The notes: generated by a model from the letters alone, not told the origin. 64,000 nucleotides of DNA from Streptomyces sp. Z26 (GCF_003665095.1 NZ_RCHV01000002.1:806001-870000); one strand, 5' to 3'. Numbered from the stretch's first letter, positions 1-11,033 are shown. Translations and numbers: made by a program.

Positions 1-2764
1 CCGCGACGGGGCGGGGCGGCCGGGCCCGGCGCCACAGGTCGGCCAGCGAGTCGTACGGCTGGCCCGCGACGATCCGTTCGGCGTCCGCGGTGCTGATGCC
101 CCGCACCCCACCGAGGGCGAGCCGTACGCCCGGCGCGCCCGCGCCCGTACCCGCGCGGCCCGCGCCCGCGCCCGCACCGGCGCCCGTCCCCGTATCCGCG
201 CCCCCGTCCGTACCCGCGCGACCCTCGTCCCCGCCCGGGACCTCGACCCGGTAGCCGACCCCCGACCGGTTCACGTCCAGCGGCAGCACCGGCACCCCGC
301 GCCGCCGCGCGTCCGCCAGCAGCAGCCGCTTCGGGTACATGCCCGGGTCGTGCTCCAGCAGCCCCGCGTAGAACGCCGCCGGGTGGTGCGCCTTCAGCCA
401 CGCCGACTGGTACGTGGGCACGGCGAACGCGACGGCGTGCGCCTTGCAGAAGCCGTAGCTGCCGAACGCCGCCACGATCTCCCAGGTGCGCGCCACCGTC
501 TCCGCCGTGTGCCCGCGCCGTTCCGCCTCCCGCGCGAACCAGGCGCGTACCCGCCCCTGCCGCTCCGTGTCCGACAGCGCCCGCCGCGCCTCGTCCGCCA
601 ACGCGCGGTCGCAGCCGGTCATGACGGCGACGACGTCGATGATCTGCTCGTGGAAGACCACCACCCCGTACGTGTCGCGCAGCGCGTCCGCCAGGTCGGG
701 GTGCGGGTAGCGCACGGGACTGCGGCCGTGCCGCGCCTCGATGAACGGCCGCACCATGTCGGCGGCCACCGGGCCCGGCCGGAACAGCGAGATGTCCACC
801 ACCAGGTCGTGGAAGTCGGCGGGTTGGAGCCGCCCGATCAGGTCGCGCTGCCCCGGCGACTCGATCTGGAAGCAGCCGAGCGTCTCCGCGGAACGGATCA
901 GCCCGTACGTCTCCGGGTCGTCGCGCGGTACGTCGTCCAGCTCGACGTGTCCGCCGCCCGTCCGCGCGATCTCCCGTACGGCGTGGGCCATCGCGGACTG
1001 CATCCGCACCCCCAGCACGTCCAGCTTGAGCAGCCCCAGGTCCTCCACGTCCTCCTTGTCGAACTGCGACATCGGCAGGTGTTCACCGCTGGTCGGTACG
1101 ACGGGGGTGCGGGCGCGCAGCGAGGCGTCGGAGAGCAGCACCCCGCAGGGGTGCATGGCGACGCCGCGCGGCAGCCCGTCCAGCGCCTCGACCAGCGACC
1201 AGAAGCGGTCGCCGTGGCGTTCGGGGTCGATCCCGCGCAGTTCCGGCAGCTCCGCCAGCGCGGTCCGCGCGTCGCGCGCGCGGATGTGCGGGAACGCCTT
1301 GGCGAGCCGGTCGGTCTCCGCCGGGTCCATGCCGAGTGCGGCGGCCACGTCGCGTACGGCGTGCCGTACGCGGTACGTCTCCGGCATCGCGACGGTCGCG
1401 ACGCGCTCCGCGCCGAAGCGGTCGAAGACGGCGCGGTAGACCTCGATGCGGCGGGCGGACTCCACGTCGATGTCGATGTCGGGGAGAACGGCGCGACGCG
1501 GGGAGAGGAAACGTTCCATCAGGAGCCCGTGCTCCACCGGGTCCGCCTGCGCGACCCCCAGCAGGTGCACCACGAGCGACCCGGCGCCCGAACCGCGCGC
1601 CGCCACCCGTATCCCCAGCTCCCGCACGTCCTCGACGACCCGCGCGACGGTGAGGAAGTACGAGGAGAAGCCGCGCCCCTCGATGATCCGCAGCTCGTGC
1701 TCCAGCCGCCGCCAGCGCGCGCCGTCCCGGTCGTGGCCGCGGCGCACCATGCCCGCCGCGCACCGCGAGCGCAGCACGCGGGCGGCCGTCCGCCGCTCCG
1801 CGCCCACCAGCCGGGCCTCGGGGAAGTGCACCCGCCCGATGCCGAGGTCGTCCTCCGGGTCCACCCGGCACCCGGCGGCCGTCTCCTCCGTCAGCCGGAG
1901 CAGCCGGTGCGCGGCGTTCCGCCGGTGACCGGCGGCCTCCGCGACCCGTACGGCCGCCTCGGCCATCTCGGCCGGGCCCTTCAGCCAGCGCTCGCCGCCG
2001 TCCAGTCCCGCGCGCTCGTCGACCGGCACGAGGCGGCGGGCCGCGTCCAGCACGTCCGCGACGGGGCCCTGGCCGGGGTCGGCGTAGCGCACGGCGTTCG
2101 TCAGCACCGGGCGTACGCCCTCCTGCACGGCCAGCCCCAGCGTCCGCGCCGCGTCCCGCACCGGGCCGTGGGCGGGTACGGCCAGCCGCAGGTCCGCGCC
2201 GAGGACGTCCCGCCACGCGCCGAGCAGCCGCGCCGCCCGGTCGGGGCGACCGGCGGCGAGGGCGCGGCCGACGTCGGAACCGGCACCGAGCAGGACCGTC
2301 AGCCCCTCCGGCCCCTCGGCGCACAGGTCCCGCCACTCCAGCAGGGGGCGCCCGCCGTCGGGCGGTGACGTCGGGCCGTCCGGGTACGCCCGGCCCGCGT
2401 GCGCGGCCGTCACCAGGCGGCACAGTTCCGCCCATCCGGCGGCGCCGTCCCGCGCGAGGAAGACGACCCGTTGCGCCGACTCGTCGACGAAGGCGCCTCC
2501 CCTGGCGGGCGTACGGCGGCGGCGCACGTCGCTCCGCGGCTCCGCCCGCTCCCCCACGGCCAACTCCACTCCGTACAGGGGCCGCACCCCCGCGCGCGCG
2601 GTCGCCTTGGCGAACCGGACGGCGCCGGCGAGGGTGTCCCGGTCGGTCAACGCGACCGCGTCCATGCCCCGTTCGGCCGCCCGGCGGGCGAGCAGGTCGG
2701 GCGGCGAGGCGCCGTAGCGCATGGAGAAACCCGAGGTCACGTGCAGGTGCGTAAAGCCACCCAT
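1..2764 (-). CDS. dnaE2: Error-prone DNA polymerase III alpha subunit, DnaE2/ImuC type (partial, 3' end outside window)
   Basis: C-family DNA polymerase that extends DNA chains; the DnaE2 branch does translesion synthesis after damage together with ImuA' and ImuB. About 921 residues are visible and the C-terminus runs off the left edge. The N-terminus is the PHP domain (FTHLHVTSGFSMRYG, residues 4-18). The palm has GSGAGSL and the catalytic-aspartate motif LPDIDIDV followed by an arginine pair. The ATG at 2764 is preceded by GAGGAG at 6 nt spacing. A perfect-ended SOS box lies about 78 bp upstream, which favours DnaE2 over the essential DnaE1; DnaE1 remains the alternative family. A short Gly/Ala/Thr-rich insert lies near the left edge (around 130-235). 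The partner imuB gene, if present, would be outside the window. Confidence 0.88.
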   Translation of the reverse strand, partial: MGGFTHLHVTSGFSMRYGASPPDLLARRAAERGMDAVALTDRDTLAGAVRFAKATARAGVRPLYGVELAVGERAEPRSDVRRRRTPARGGAFVDESAQRVVFLARDGAAGWAELCRLVTAAHAGRAYPDGPTSPPDGGRPLLEWRDLCAEGPEGLTVLLGAGSDVGRALAAGRPDRAARLLGAWRDVLGADLRLAVPAHGPVRDAARTLGLAVQEGVRPVLTNAVRYADPGQGPVADVLDAARRLVPVDERAGLDGGERWLKGPAEMAEAAVRVAEAAGHRRNAAHRLLRLTEETAAGCRVDPEDDLGIGRVHFPEARLVGAERRTAARVLRSRCAAGMVRRGHDRDGARWRRLEHELRIIEGRGFSSYFLTVARVVEDVRELGIRVAARGSGAGSLVVHLLGVAQADPVEHGLLMERFLSPRRAVLPDIDIDVESARRIEVYRAVFDRFGAERVATVAMPETYRVRHAVRDVAAALGMDPAETDRLAKAFPHIRARDARTALAELPELRGIDPERHGDRFWSLVEALDGLPRGVAMHPCGVLLSDASLRARTPVVPTSGEHLPMSQFDKEDVEDLGLLKLDVLGVRMQSAMAHAVREIARTGGGHVELDDVPRDDPETYGLIRSAETLGCFQIESPGQRDLIGRLQPADFHDLVVDISLFRPGPVAADMVRPFIEARHGRSPVRYPHPDLADALRDTYGVVVFHEQIIDVVAVMTGCDRALADEARRALSDTERQGRVRAWFAREAERRGHTAETVARTWEIVAAFGSYGFCKAHAVAFAVPTYQSAWLKAHHPAAFYAGLLEHDPGMYPKRLLLADARRRGVPVLPLDVNRSGVGYRVEVPGGDEGRAGTDGGADTGTGAGAGAGAGRAGTGAGAPGVRLALGGVRGISTADAERIVAGQPYDSLADLWRRARPPRPVA

Positions 2765-2840
2765 CCGCTGCTCCTCGCCCTCCGGCCTCCCCCCGGCCGT
2801 TCCGTCCCGTCCGGCTTCCGCCTCTCACCATAGACCAGAA

Positions 2841-2858
2841 GTCGAATATGTGTTCGAC
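2841..2858 (-). promoter_or_regulatory. LexA (SOS) box upstream of dnaE2
   Basis: The sequence GTCGAATATGTGTTCGAC has 6-nt arms GTCGAA/TTCGAC around a 6-nt centre. It matches the actinobacterial LexA consensus TCGAAC-N4-GTTCGA with one mismatch (left half TCGAAT). A minus-strand TATGGT at 2832-2827 is a plausible -10, which would put the box over the -35/spacer region, as expected for repression. The other neighbour, the VanZ-RDD gene, starts about 130 bp away on the opposite strand. Confidence 0.8.
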
Positions 2859-2948
2859 AAGGAGGGCCCGCCGAATCAGCGACGAACAGATACGGAGAGT
2901 GACGAAACGAGCGGAAGGGCGAGGGCGCACGGGAGTTGCCACCCCTCG

Positions 2949-2987
2949 CTATACACCTCGCGTATACACAGTGCGTATAGTGCTGCC
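2949..2987 (+). promoter_or_regulatory. Three 13-bp TATA-type repeats at the VanZ-RDD gene start
   Basis: Three 13-bp units beginning CTATACAC, GTATACAC and GTATAGTG follow each other at an exact 13-bp period (2949, 2962, 2975). TATAC and GTATA at 2963-2967 and 2975-2979 also form a 5-7-5 inverted repeat. The last unit contains TATAGT (2976-2981), 8 nt before the ATG at 2990, so it may be the -10 of a leaderless transcript. No Shine-Dalgarno sequence is present. The block looks like an operator/promoter; the regulator is unknown. Confidence 0.5.
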
Positions 2988-2989
2988 CC

Positions 2990-4387
2990 ATGACGGAGAC
3001 GTACCTGCTGCCGATACGGACCGCGGCGATCCTCTTCCCCGTGCTCGCCCTGCTGACGTTCGTGCCGACGGCCGTCGTCCTCTACCGGCGGCACGGCATC
3101 ATGACCCGCTGGCGCGTGCTCGCGGTCTACGGCGGCGCGTACTACGCGCTCTCGGCCTTCTGCATGACGGTCGTCCCGCTGCCCTCCCGGGCCGTGGACG
3201 TCTGCGCGAAGTACCCGACGTTCGCCGACCCCCAGTGGACGCCGGGGACGGCCTTCGCCGACATCTGGAAGGAGTCCGGCCACAGCGTCACCCTGGGCGC
3301 GCTCGTCCTGCACAACTCGGCCGTCTGGCAGACCGTGTTCAACCTCTTCCTGCTGCTGCCGCTCGGCGTCCTCGCCCGCGTCCACTTCCGCCGCGGCCTG
3401 CCCGCCACCGTCGCGGCCGGGGCCGCCTGCTCGCTCTTCTTCGAACTCACCCAGTACACCGGCCTCTGGGGCCTGTACGCCTGCCCCTACCGCCTCTTCG
3501 CCATGGACGACCTGCTGGTCAACACCGCCGGCGCCGCCGTCGGTTGGGCCCTCGCGGCGCCGCTCGCGCGCGCCCTGCCCGCGCTCGACACCCTCGACGA
3601 CAGGGCCCTCGTACCGGGCCGGGCCCCCTTCGGGCGGCGGCTGGTCGCGCTGCTGCTGGACATGACGGGCGTGTTCCTGCTGACCGGCGTGCTCACGGTC
3701 CTCGCCATGGTCCTGCTCTCCCCCGGTACGGCGGAGTGGGCGCCGTTCGTCGCCTTCCTCCTCTGGTACGTCGTCGAGCCCCGGCGCACCGGCGCGACCC
3801 CCGGCAAGCGCCTCCTGCTGCTGCGCCTGGTCAGGACGCGGGACGGCGGACGGCCGCACCCCGCCGCGCTCACGCTGCGCGGGGCGCTGCTCGTCCTGCC
3901 GCAGCTGCTGCTGTGGGCCGTCGCCGGGCTGGTCCTGAGCCGCCTGCCCGGCGGCCCGGACACGGTCGTCACCGTCGCCGTACGGGGCGACACCGGCGAC
4001 ACGGGCCAGGCCGTACGGGACGCGGGGCTGAGCGGGTCGCGGGAGTTCCTCTCCACGCTGGCGAGCGACCCGGCCGCCGGGCTGGTCCTGCTCCTCGTCC
4101 TGCTCGGCTGCCCGGCCCTGGTGGCGGCCTGTGCCCGCGCGGTGCACCGGCACCCGGAGGGGCTGGGGCCGCACGACGTGCTGTCGGGCGTACGGAACGA
4201 GGCGCTGCCGCCCACCCGTACGCGCGCGGCGGACCGGGACGGCACGCGGGACGGGCGTACGGCGGCGGGCGGCGGCGACGCGCACGGGGACGGCGCGTAC
4301 GGGGACGGCGGGGCGGGCGACGCGCTCGGGGACGTGCCGGACCGCGCGGGGGAACGGGCCGCCGCGCACGCGGGCTCCGGCGTCTGA
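2990..4387 (+). CDS. VanZ-like / RDD-domain fusion membrane protein
   Basis: A 465-residue integral membrane protein of unknown physiological role. The N-terminal half (about 1-200) has the VanZ-like pattern: several hydrophobic helices, FNLFLLLPLGV, then FFELTQYTGLWG and MDDLLVNTAGAAVGW. Teicoplanin-resistance VanZ belongs to this family. After a short linker, residues about 215-390 carry an RDD-family region (FGRRLVALLLDM and GATPGKRLLLLRLV). The last 70 residues are polar, Asp/Gly/Arg-rich and probably disordered. The start is the ATG at 2990 with no ribosome binding site. The gene is divergent from dnaE2 and convergent with the next oxidoreductase. Confidence 0.82.
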   Translation: MTETYLLPIRTAAILFPVLALLTFVPTAVVLYRRHGIMTRWRVLAVYGGAYYALSAFCMTVVPLPSRAVDVCAKYPTFADPQWTPGTAFADIWKESGHSVTLGALVLHNSAVWQTVFNLFLLLPLGVLARVHFRRGLPATVAAGAACSLFFELTQYTGLWGLYACPYRLFAMDDLLVNTAGAAVGWALAAPLARALPALDTLDDRALVPGRAPFGRRLVALLLDMTGVFLLTGVLTVLAMVLLSPGTAEWAPFVAFLLWYVVEPRRTGATPGKRLLLLRLVRTRDGGRPHPAALTLRGALLVLPQLLLWAVAGLVLSRLPGGPDTVVTVAVRGDTGDTGQAVRDAGLSGSREFLSTLASDPAAGLVLLLVLLGCPALVAACARAVHRHPEGLGPHDVLSGVRNEALPPTRTRAADRDGTRDGRTAAGGGDAHGDGAYGDGGAGDALGDVPDRAGERAAAHAGSGV

Positions 4388-4421
4388 CCGGGGCGCCTCC
4401 GCGCCGGGCGGCCCCGGTCAG
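4384..4421. terminator. Bidirectional terminator spanning both convergent stop codons
   Basis: Perfect 11-bp inverted repeat CTGACCGGGGC (4384-4394) / GCCCCGGTCAG (4411-4421) with a 16-nt loop. The TGA stop of the plus-strand gene and the TGA stop of the minus-strand gene lie at symmetric positions inside the two arms. Confidence 0.6.
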
Positions 4422-5065
4422 CGGACCACGGAGACCGCGAACGGCCGGAGGCCGTGGCGCCGTACGAGCGGGGGCACCACGAGGACCATCGCCTCCGTGG
4501 CGCGGGCGGTGGCGATGCCGCCGAGGTCCTCCAGCCACGCGGGCGGCCAGCCCAAGTCGCCGAGGAGCCCGGCGACCGTCCGCTTGGCGTCCTCGTCGTC
4601 GCCCGACAGGTACGCGGTCGGCGGGGTGGCGAGCTGCCCGGGGTCGGTCATCACCGTGAACAGCATGGTGTTGAGCGTCTTCACCACTCGCGTCTCCGGC
4701 AGCGCGGCCTGAAGCTCCTCACCGAGGCTGCCGCCGGGGTAGCACAGCTCACCGAGCGGGCCGTCGGCGGTGGCGCGGGTCGCGTTGGCGACGTCGACGA
4801 GGATCTTCCCGGCCAGTTCGGCGCGGAGGGCCGAGAGGCGTTCCAGGGAGGTGTCGCCGGGGGTCGTGTTGATCACGACGTCCGCGACGGCGGCGGTCGC
4901 GCGCTGGTCGGCGCGGGCGACGCGGGGGCCGTCCGCGGCGGCGTCGTCCGGCCCGTCGGGCGAGGGTACGCGGCTGCCGAGGGTGACGTCGTGCCCGGCC
5001 GCGGCGAGCTTGTGGGCGAGTGCGCCGCCGACGCGGCCGGAGCCGAGGATGCCGATGCTGATCAT
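4418..5065 (-). CDS. NADPH-dependent F420 reductase-like NAD(P)-binding protein
   Basis: A 215-residue Rossmann protein. The N-terminal dinucleotide motif GILGSGRVGGALA (residues 5-17) is followed by GHDVTLGSR, typical of the F420H2:NADP oxidoreductase / NADP-oxidoreductase F420-dependent family. Related motifs include VVINTTPG, KILVDVANA and VVKTLNTM. Such proteins pass electrons between NADP and F420, but many paralogues use other substrates, so the exact reaction is not assigned. The ATG at 5065 has GGGAG at 7 nt spacing. It is a single gene, convergent with the VanZ-RDD gene. Confidence 0.8.
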   Translation of the reverse strand: MISIGILGSGRVGGALAHKLAAAGHDVTLGSRVPSPDGPDDAAADGPRVARADQRATAAVADVVINTTPGDTSLERLSALRAELAGKILVDVANATRATADGPLGELCYPGGSLGEELQAALPETRVVKTLNTMLFTVMTDPGQLATPPTAYLSGDDEDAKRTVAGLLGDLGWPPAWLEDLGGIATARATEAMVLVVPPLVRRHGLRPFAVSVVR

Positions 5066-5082
5066 GGGTGCTGCTCCCTGTC

Positions 5083-5120
5083 GGGGTGGGTGGTCGGTCC
5101 GTGGGTGGGTGGTCGGTCCG
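5083..5120. repeat. 19-bp tandem repeat, two copies
   Basis: GGGGTGGGTGGTCGGTCCG (5083-5101) is followed directly by TGGGTGGGTGGTCGGTCCG (5102-5120), with one difference in 19 bases. It lies in the 107-bp spacer upstream of the F420-reductase-like gene, so it could affect that promoter, or it may be simple slippage. Confidence 0.7.
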
Positions 5121-5172
5121 CCGACGGGTGATCGCCGGACACGGCGGTCATGGTGCTCGGGGTGGTCGGGCG

Positions 5173-6027
5173 TCAGGCGAGCGGCGCCAGTACGGCGCGG
5201 GCGGCGGCGTGGACGCCGGGCGCCGCGGCGAGGAAGTCGCGGGACGCCGGCGTCCAGGGCGCACCGGCCAGGTCGGTGACGGTGCCCCCGGCCTCCGAGA
5301 CCAGCAGCGCGCCCGCGACCAGCCCGGACCGTACGTCGGAGAACTGCCAGAACGCGTCCGTCGAACCCGCCGCGACATGCACCAGTTGGAGCGTGGCGGG
5401 GACCGAGACCCGTACGACGAGCCCGTTGAGGAGCATCGCCGTGACCGAGTCACCGATCCGGCGGAGGGTGCGCGCGTCCTCCCCCGGCTTGGCCTGGCCG
5501 GTGCCGGTGAGGGCGGCGGCGAGGTCCGTACGGGCGGACACCGTCAGGGGCCGCCCGTTGCGGCGGGCACCGCCACCGGCGGTCGCGGTGTACGTGTCGC
5601 CGGTCAACGGCAGGTGCACGACGGTGAGTTCGGGCCGGTTGTCGCGGACCAGGGTGGCGGTGACGGCCCAGTCCGCCATGCCGTGCACGTGGTTGATGTT
5701 GCCCTCGGCCGGGTCGACGACCCACCACTCGCCGGGCGGGAGCGCCCCGCCCGCCAACTCGTCCTCGGCCCACCGCGATCCCGGGCGCGCCTGGAGCAGG
5801 GGCTCCCGCAGTACGGCGAGCACCGCGTCGTCGTTGGCCTGGAGCGCGCCGACGACCTCGGCCAGGCTGACGCCGCGGGCGTGCCGGGTCCAACGGTCGC
5901 GGAGGGTCGCACCGGCGTCCTCCACCGCGCGGGTCACGGCGGACAGCAGCGCCGCGTCGGCGGCTTCGGGTACGGGGACGGGCGCGGAGAGGGCTGCGGA
6001 CACGGGTACGGGCGCGGCTGAGGACAT
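5173..6027 (-). CDS. Inositol monophosphatase-family protein with altered metal motif
   Basis: A 284-residue protein of the inositol monophosphatase/FIG superfamily. The central motif reads WWVVDPAEGNINHVHG, corresponding to the family signature DP(I/L)DGTxNF but with Glu in place of the second metal-binding Asp and Asn for Thr. An upstream acidic motif (AEDELAG) and a C-terminal FSDVRSGLVAGALLVSEAGG, equivalent to the WDxAAG region, are recognisable but divergent. Either the substrate/metal preference is unusual or activity is lost. The ATG at 6027 has AGGGAG 6 nt upstream. It is divergently paired with a LysR regulator that probably controls it. Confidence 0.78.
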   Translation of the reverse strand: MSSAAPVPVSAALSAPVPVPEAADAALLSAVTRAVEDAGATLRDRWTRHARGVSLAEVVGALQANDDAVLAVLREPLLQARPGSRWAEDELAGGALPPGEWWVVDPAEGNINHVHGMADWAVTATLVRDNRPELTVVHLPLTGDTYTATAGGGARRNGRPLTVSARTDLAAALTGTGQAKPGEDARTLRRIGDSVTAMLLNGLVVRVSVPATLQLVHVAAGSTDAFWQFSDVRSGLVAGALLVSEAGGTVTDLAGAPWTPASRDFLAAAPGVHAAARAVLAPLA

Positions 6028-6115
6028 GTTCGGCTCCCTGGGGGTGGTGGTCGGCGCGGCGGGTGGCGCCGCGTCCGTGCCCTTCACGCTAGGCAGCCCG
6101 ACCGTTAACGACAAG

Positions 6116-6150
6116 TGCATGCTTCTCACTCGTAGAGTTACTCGCATGCA
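6116..6150 (+). promoter_or_regulatory. Candidate LysR operator between IMPase-like and LysR genes
   Basis: Nested inverted repeats lie in the divergent intergenic space. The outer arms are TGCATGC (6116-6122) and GCATGCA (6144-6150); the right arm contains the ATG of the LysR gene. The inner element is ACTC-GTA-GAGT (6128-6138). LysR regulators usually bind T-N11-A dyads in the shared region and autoregulate; this spacing fits, but it is inference. Confidence 0.45.
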
Positions 6151-7090
6151 ACTGGATCTGAACCTCCTCACCGCCCTCGACGCGCTCCTCGAAGAGGGCA
6201 GCGTCGCCGGTGCCGCCGACCGGCTCCACGTCACCCCGCCGGCGATGAGCCGTTCGCTGGGCCGCATCCGCAAGGCCACGGGCGACCCGATCCTGGTCCG
6301 CACCGGCCGGACCATGGTGCCCACCGCCCACGCGCAGGCGATCCGCGCGCAGGTGCACGACGTCGTACAGCAGGCCCACCACCTGCTGTCCGCCCAGCGG
6401 GAACCCGAACTCGCCACGCTGGAACGGGTGTTCACGGTGCGCCTGCACGACTCCCTCACCGCCGCGCGCGGTCCGGAGCTGATCACCGCCGTGCACACGC
6501 GGGCCCCCGGCGTACGGCTCCGGCTGACCGGCGAATCGGGCACGGACGGGCCGGAGTTGCGGCGCGGCGAGGTCGACCTCGCGTCGGACACGGCCGCGCC
6601 GTCCCTGCCGGACCTCCGGCACCGGCTGGTGGGCGAGGACCGGCTGACCGTCACCGTACGGGCGGGCCACCCGCTCACCGAGGGCGGCGGCGAGGGGGAC
6701 GGCGGCAGCGGCGCCGACGACCTGGCGCGGTACGCCGCCGCCGAGCACGTCACCGTCTCGCGGCGCGGACTGCTGCGGGACCCGGTCGACGCCGTACTCG
6801 CCGAGCACGGGCTCACGCGCCGTGTCGTCGCCACCAGCCCCACCACCGACACCGCGCTCCGGCTCGCCCTCGGCACCGACCTCGTCCTCACGCTGCCCGA
6901 GGCGGTGACCCGTACGACCCGTGCCCAACTCGGCCTGGTCACCGTGGCGTTGCCGGTGGCGATGCCCCCGGTGCCGCTGTACCTGGTGTGGCACGGACGC
7001 TACGACAACGACCGCGCCCACGCCTGGCTGCGCGACCGCGTCGCGGAGGCGCTCCAGCCGCTGTTCACGCCGACGGACGGGCCCGCGTAG
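6146..7090 (+). CDS. LysR-family transcriptional regulator
   Basis: A 314-residue regulator. The N-terminal winged HTH covers residues 1-60 (LNLLTALDALLEEGSVAGAA, then PPAMSRSLGRIRKATGDPILVRTG). The remaining 220 residues form a periplasmic-binding-protein-like effector domain, including the acidic/glycine insert EGGGEGDGGSG near the middle. The start is ATG 6146, placed within the outer inverted repeat, with no clear Shine-Dalgarno. It is divergent from the inositol-phosphatase-like gene, the classical arrangement of a LysR regulator and its target. The effector is unknown. Confidence 0.9.
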   Translation: MQLDLNLLTALDALLEEGSVAGAADRLHVTPPAMSRSLGRIRKATGDPILVRTGRTMVPTAHAQAIRAQVHDVVQQAHHLLSAQREPELATLERVFTVRLHDSLTAARGPELITAVHTRAPGVRLRLTGESGTDGPELRRGEVDLASDTAAPSLPDLRHRLVGEDRLTVTVRAGHPLTEGGGEGDGGSGADDLARYAAAEHVTVSRRGLLRDPVDAVLAEHGLTRRVVATSPTTDTALRLALGTDLVLTLPEAVTRTTRAQLGLVTVALPVAMPPVPLYLVWHGRYDNDRAHAWLRDRVAEALQPLFTPTDGPA

Positions 7091-7177
7091 GGAGTTGCCG
7101 CCCGCGCGCACCCCGGCCCCGGCCCCCGGTCGGCCGTCCGGCGCCCGGGTACGCGCGGGGTACGGGCCCGAACTCCC

Positions 7178-8092
7178 CTACTCCGTACGGCCGAAGCGCG
7201 CCACCGCGCCCGTCTCCAGCGCCGTCCACATCGCGCCGTCCGGTCCCGCCGCGATGCCGTGCGGCTCGGAGGACGGCGTCGGCAGGTCGTACTCGTCGAT
7301 CCGGCCGTCCGGGGTGATCCGCCCGACGCGGTTCGCGCCCCACTCGGTGAACCACAGCGCGCCGAGGCCGTCCGGCGCGATGGCGTGCGGCCGGGCAGCG
7401 CGGTCGGGCAGCGCGTACTCGTCGACGCGCCCGTCGGGCGTCATCCGCCCGATCCGCCCGGCACCGATCTCCACGAACCACAGCGCGCCGTCCGTACCGC
7501 ACGCGATGCCCACCGGCGCGGCCGGGACGCCGTCCTCCCGCGTCGGCAGCGGGTGGACCTCCACCTCGCCCGAGGGCGCGAGCGCGCCGATCGCGTCGAC
7601 CCGGTTCAGCGTGAACCACAGGCGGCCGTCCGGGCCCGCCGCGATGCCCGAGGGGAACGAGCCGGGCAGCGGCACCGGGAACTCCGTGATCTCCCCGTCC
7701 GTGGTGATCCGCCCGATCCGGTCGGCACCGCCCTCGGTGAACCAGAGCGCGCCGTCCGGCCCCGCCGTGATCCCGAACGGCCCGGCGTCCCTCGTCGGCA
7801 GCGCGTACGACGTGACCTCGCCGCCCGTGGTGATCCGTCCGATGCGGCCGCCGCGGAACTCGGTGAACCACAGCGCGCCGTCCGGCCCCGCCGTGATGAC
7901 CGACGGGCCGCCGTCGGCGGACGCGAGCGCGTACGAGGTGACCTCGCCGCCGGTCGTGAGCCGACCGATCCGCCCCTGGTGGACCAGCGTGAACCAGAGC
8001 GCGCCGTCCGGCCCGGCGGTGATCCCGTAGGGCCCGGCCTCCCGGTCGGACACGGTGAACTCCGTGCAGGATCGGCTCGGTCTGTGCGGCAT
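7178..8092 (-). CDS. Virginiamycin B lyase-like beta-propeller protein
   Basis: A 304-residue protein built from repeats of the form GPDGALWFTE...GRIGRITTxG, about seven blades of a beta-propeller. This is the pattern of streptogramin B lyase (Vgb), which opens the lactone of type B streptogramins by elimination. Residues matching the Vgb active site can be seen near the C-terminus: RPHAI (His around 236), FTEWG (Glu around 250) and EPHGI (His around 278). Antibiotic lyase activity is therefore plausible, though many propellers of this family have unknown roles. The ATG at 8092 is preceded by GAGGAA. No signal peptide is visible, so it is probably cytoplasmic. Confidence 0.8.
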   Translation of the reverse strand: MPHRPSRSCTEFTVSDREAGPYGITAGPDGALWFTLVHQGRIGRLTTGGEVTSYALASADGGPSVITAGPDGALWFTEFRGGRIGRITTGGEVTSYALPTRDAGPFGITAGPDGALWFTEGGADRIGRITTDGEITEFPVPLPGSFPSGIAAGPDGRLWFTLNRVDAIGALAPSGEVEVHPLPTREDGVPAAPVGIACGTDGALWFVEIGAGRIGRMTPDGRVDEYALPDRAARPHAIAPDGLGALWFTEWGANRVGRITPDGRIDEYDLPTPSSEPHGIAAGPDGAMWTALETGAVARFGRTE

Positions 8093-8222
8093 GGCGGTTC
8101 CTCGGGGTGGACTGGCCGCGCGGACGGATGGGCCACGGCGGCGACGGGGCTGTGCTGCTACGAGCTGCGGTGTCGCGGGCACGGCCGGGCGGCGGAGGCG
8201 GGCCGTACCGCGACTGCGGATG

Positions 8223-10974
<2,752 letters not shown>

Positions 10975-11033
10975 GCCCGTACGCGCGCCGGGACCGTACG
11001 CGCCCGGCCGTACGTACGGGGCACGGAACGGCG

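Noticed and set aside
350..2368. Long plus-strand frame opposite dnaE2
   Set aside because: Composition is dominated by Arg, Val, His and Gln as expected from the complement of the DnaE2 frame; no start signal and no known motif.
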